DNA from: Actinomycetota bacterium
GTDB lineage: Bacteria; Actinomycetota; Thermoleophilia; Gaiellales; Gaiellaceae
Length of the DNA stretch: 6,607 nt
Reading direction: 5' to 3'
NCBI GenBank assembly: GCA_013812265.1
Contig: JACCTQ010000066.1
Location: 1-6,607, forward strand
Part shown: one piece after another, positions 5,496 through 6,607 of the stretch
How the letters are laid out: each line of letters begins with the position of its first letter
Numbering within the stretch: the first letter of the stretch is position 1
Position numbers and translations under genes: made by a program
Notes under the pieces: generated by a model
What the model saw: only the letters and a program-made list of their open reading frames with translations
Databases searched by the model: none
What the model was told of the DNA's origin: nothing

Positions 5496-6242
5496 CTAAC
5501 CGGATGGTTTACGGGCGCGGATGATCGCCGAGCCCGCGTGCGCGTGGACGCGGTGCGTCTCGCGCACTTCGACGTCCTCGAGCCCGGCGGCGGCGAGCTC
5601 CGCCTCGAACTGGTCGCGAGTCAGCGCGCCAGCGATGCATCCCGTCCATGCCTGCATGTCGGCGCGGGTCTCGTCGTCGAGCTCGGGATCGGCGACGACG
5701 TCCGTGAAGGCGAGCCGACCGCCGCGGCGCAGCACTCTCGCAGCCTCACGGAGCACCTGCGGTTTGTCGGCCGAGAGGTTGACGACGCAGTTCGACACGA
5801 CGACGTCCACCGACTCGTCCGGAAGAGGGATGCTCTCCATGAGGCCGCTCAGCCACTCGACGTTCGTCACGCCCGCCTCGCGGGCGTTCTTCCGTGCGAG
5901 CTCGACCATCTCCTGGGTCATGTCGAGGCCGTAGGCCCTCCCCGTCGGGCCGACCCGCTCGGCGGAGAGCAGCACGTCGAGGCCGCCGCCGGAGCCGAGG
6001 TCGAGCACGACCTCGCCTTCCCGCAGCTCCGCCACCGCCGTGGGGTTGCCGCAGCCGAGAGACACGGATGCCGCTCCCGGCACTGCTTCGCGCTCTTCTG
6101 CCTTGTACTGACCGGCGCCAAAAGCCGCCTCGGAATCTGATCCGCAGCACTCGGTTCGACAGCAGCCGGCGCCGGCGGCGTGCGCGTACCGCTCGCGCAC
6201 GGCCTCGCGGATCTCCTCGGGAGTCTTCAACTGCTGAGCCAT
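5496..6242 (-). CDS. arsM: Arsenite S-adenosylmethionine methyltransferase
   Basis: Encodes 248 residues, within the usual bacterial range for ArsM, which transfers methyl groups from S-adenosylmethionine to As(III), giving methylated and partly volatile arsenicals in the cytoplasm. The SAM-binding Rossmann motif is VVLDLGSGGGLDVLL (78-92), with the acidic ribose position at GLDMTQ (105-110). The arsenic-binding cysteines are all present: Cys64 in SLGCGNP, Cys152 in SNCVVNLSADK and Cys202 in WTGCIAGAL, corresponding to the three essential cysteines of characterised ArsM. An N-terminal cluster, GCCRTECCGSD (26-36), adds four more, as is common in bacterial forms. The start is ATG at 6242, fixed by AAGGAG at 6251-6256 with eight bases of spacing. 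An in-frame extension to 6290 lacks such a site and would overlap arsR further. The gene begins inside the last 16 bases of arsR, so translation is coupled, and expression should follow ArsR control. Confidence 0.95.
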   Translation of the reverse strand: MAQQLKTPEEIREAVRERYAHAAGAGCCRTECCGSDSEAAFGAGQYKAEEREAVPGAASVSLGCGNPTAVAELREGEVVLDLGSGGGLDVLLSAERVGPTGRAYGLDMTQEMVELARKNAREAGVTNVEWLSGLMESIPLPDESVDVVVSNCVVNLSADKPQVLREAARVLRRGGRLAFTDVVADPELDDETRADMQAWTGCIAGALTRDQFEAELAAAGLEDVEVRETHRVHAHAGSAIIRARKPSG

Positions 6243-6580
6243 CGTTCGAGCTCCTTCCATGCCTCGGGACGGACGTAGTAGTAGGCCCAAAGCCCGCGCC
6301 GCTCACAGTCGACGATCCCGGCCTCGCGCAGCACCTTGAGATGATGGGACACGGTCGGCTGACCAACGTCGAACAGCGGGGTCAGCTCGCAGACGCACAC
6401 CTCCCCGGCGTGCGTACGAAGGACGTCGACGAGCTGCAAACGAATCGGATCGCCGAGCGCCTTGATGACCTGCGCCATCCGCTGGGCGTCTGCCCACTCG
6501 ACGCTCGGGCGTGCGAGCGGCTCACAGCACGGCTCCCCGACTGCGCGCTTCTGCTTGGGAGCGAGCTCGAGCACGGCCAC
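6227..6580 (-). CDS. arsR: ArsR/SmtB family arsenite-responsive repressor
   Basis: Encodes 117 residues, a typical length, forming a winged-helix dimer that represses its own operon until As(III) binds cysteine thiolates. ALGDPIRLQLVDVL (41-54) is the family's early helix signature; the recognition region is PLFDVGQPTVSHHLKVLREAGIV (68-90), followed by the wing ERRGLWAYYYV (93-103). Metal-site cysteines are Cys62 and Cys64 in EVCVCEL, the classical ArsR box, plus an N-terminal pair Cys18-Cys19 in EPCCEPL. The N-terminal pair resembles the site described in Corynebacterium glutamicum ArsR, where two adjacent N-terminal cysteines combine with a third further on, so the class is actinobacterial in flavour. 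The start is GTG at 6580; an in-frame TAG lies upstream (6599-6601), and GTG at 6574 is the next alternative. There is no Shine-Dalgarno site; a -10 box seven bases upstream suggests a leaderless message. The 3' end overlaps arsM by 16 bp. Confidence 0.95.
   Translation of the reverse strand: MAVLELAPKQKRAVGEPCCEPLARPSVEWADAQRMAQVIKALGDPIRLQLVDVLRTHAGEVCVCELTPLFDVGQPTVSHHLKVLREAGIVDCERRGLWAYYYVRPEAWKELERWLSS
6251..6256 (-). promoter_or_regulatory. Strong ribosome binding site of arsM inside arsR
   Basis: The minus strand reads AAGGAG, eight bases before the ATG at 6242. It is the best Shine-Dalgarno sequence in the window and lies within arsR codons. It identifies the arsM start and suggests arsM is translated efficiently, partly independently of coupling. 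Confidence 0.75.
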
Positions 6581-6587
6581 GTACTCA

Positions 6588-6593
6588 AGAATA
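6588..6593 (-). promoter_or_regulatory. -10 box of the arsR-arsM promoter
   Basis: The minus strand reads TATTCT, matching the TAnnnT pattern, with exactly seven bases between it and the GTG start of arsR. Transcription would begin at or within a base or two of that GTG, giving a leaderless message, consistent with the lack of a ribosome binding site. The -35 region should lie beyond the right edge of the window. Confidence 0.5.
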
Positions 6594-6607
6594 TCGATCT
6601 AATCGAT
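6593..6607. promoter_or_regulatory. Probable ArsR operator, ATCGAT-N3-ATCGAT
   Basis: Two ATCGAT hexamers (6593-6598 and 6602-6607) are separated by CTA. Because each is self-complementary, the pair is both a direct and an inverted repeat and suits a dimeric winged-helix repressor. It touches the -10 box and extends into the -10/-35 spacer, the standard place for an ArsR operator. It stops at the last base of the window, so the site may be longer. Local AT content is well above that of the surrounding genes. Confidence 0.55.

Noticed and set aside
5448..6140. Plus-strand frame of 230 codons antisense to arsM
   Set aside because: His/Arg/Val-rich product with no fold; arsM on the other strand has all catalytic cysteines and the SAM motif.
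1..6607. CRISPR arrays, tRNA or rRNA genes, integrase attachment sites
   Set aside because: No regularly spaced repeats, no tRNA cloverleaf or conserved rRNA segments, and no integrase or tRNA-end duplication were seen on either strand.

Overview
The window reads as high-GC actinobacterial chromosome. GC-rich codon use, many GTG starts, few clear Shine-Dalgarno sites, an ArsR of the N-terminal Cys-Cys type and an uncharacterised CxxC protein I associate with actinomycetes all point that way. A soil lineage such as Thermoleophilia is a guess; no rRNA or other marker gene is present to test it. There are nine credible protein genes, no tRNA or rRNA, no CRISPR array and no transposase gene.

Layout. 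Positions 35-1214, minus strand: a GNAT acetyltransferase followed, after a 217-bp gap, by a single-domain rhodanese. Positions 1250-2055, plus strand: a small VOC-fold protein whose TAG stop shares one base with the GTG start of a 130-residue Cys/His-containing protein of unknown function. The GNAT and VOC genes diverge from a short shared intergenic region. Positions 2208-3638, minus strand: a 14-helix-type MFS drug exporter, convergent with the previous pair. Positions 3756-5272, plus strand: a YqgE/AlgH family protein and then a two-domain VOC ring-cleaving dioxygenase resembling MhqO, separated by 38 bp that hold a perfect 8+8-bp palindrome. Positions 5273-5495: a convergent intergenic region with a 124-bp fold-back element whose arms carry GGGGTCTGACCCC-type palindromes. 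Positions 5496-6580, minus strand: an arsM-arsR arsenic pair transcribed arsR first, with coding ends overlapping by 16 bp. Its probable promoter and ArsR operator lie at the right edge.

How the genes work together. Only the arsenic pair forms an evident functional unit: ArsR senses arsenite and releases the promoter, and ArsM methylates the arsenite. Most of the rest is small-molecule stress and detoxification (exporter, ring-cleaving dioxygenase, VOC protein, rhodanese, acetyltransferase), but apart from the translationally coupled VOC/unknown pair these look like independent short transcription units. I see no large undescribed multi-gene system. The points most worth following up are the fold-back repeat, the palindrome at the dioxygenase start, the unknown CxxC/His protein, and the apparently leaderless arsR promoter with its ATCGAT-N3-ATCGAT operator.
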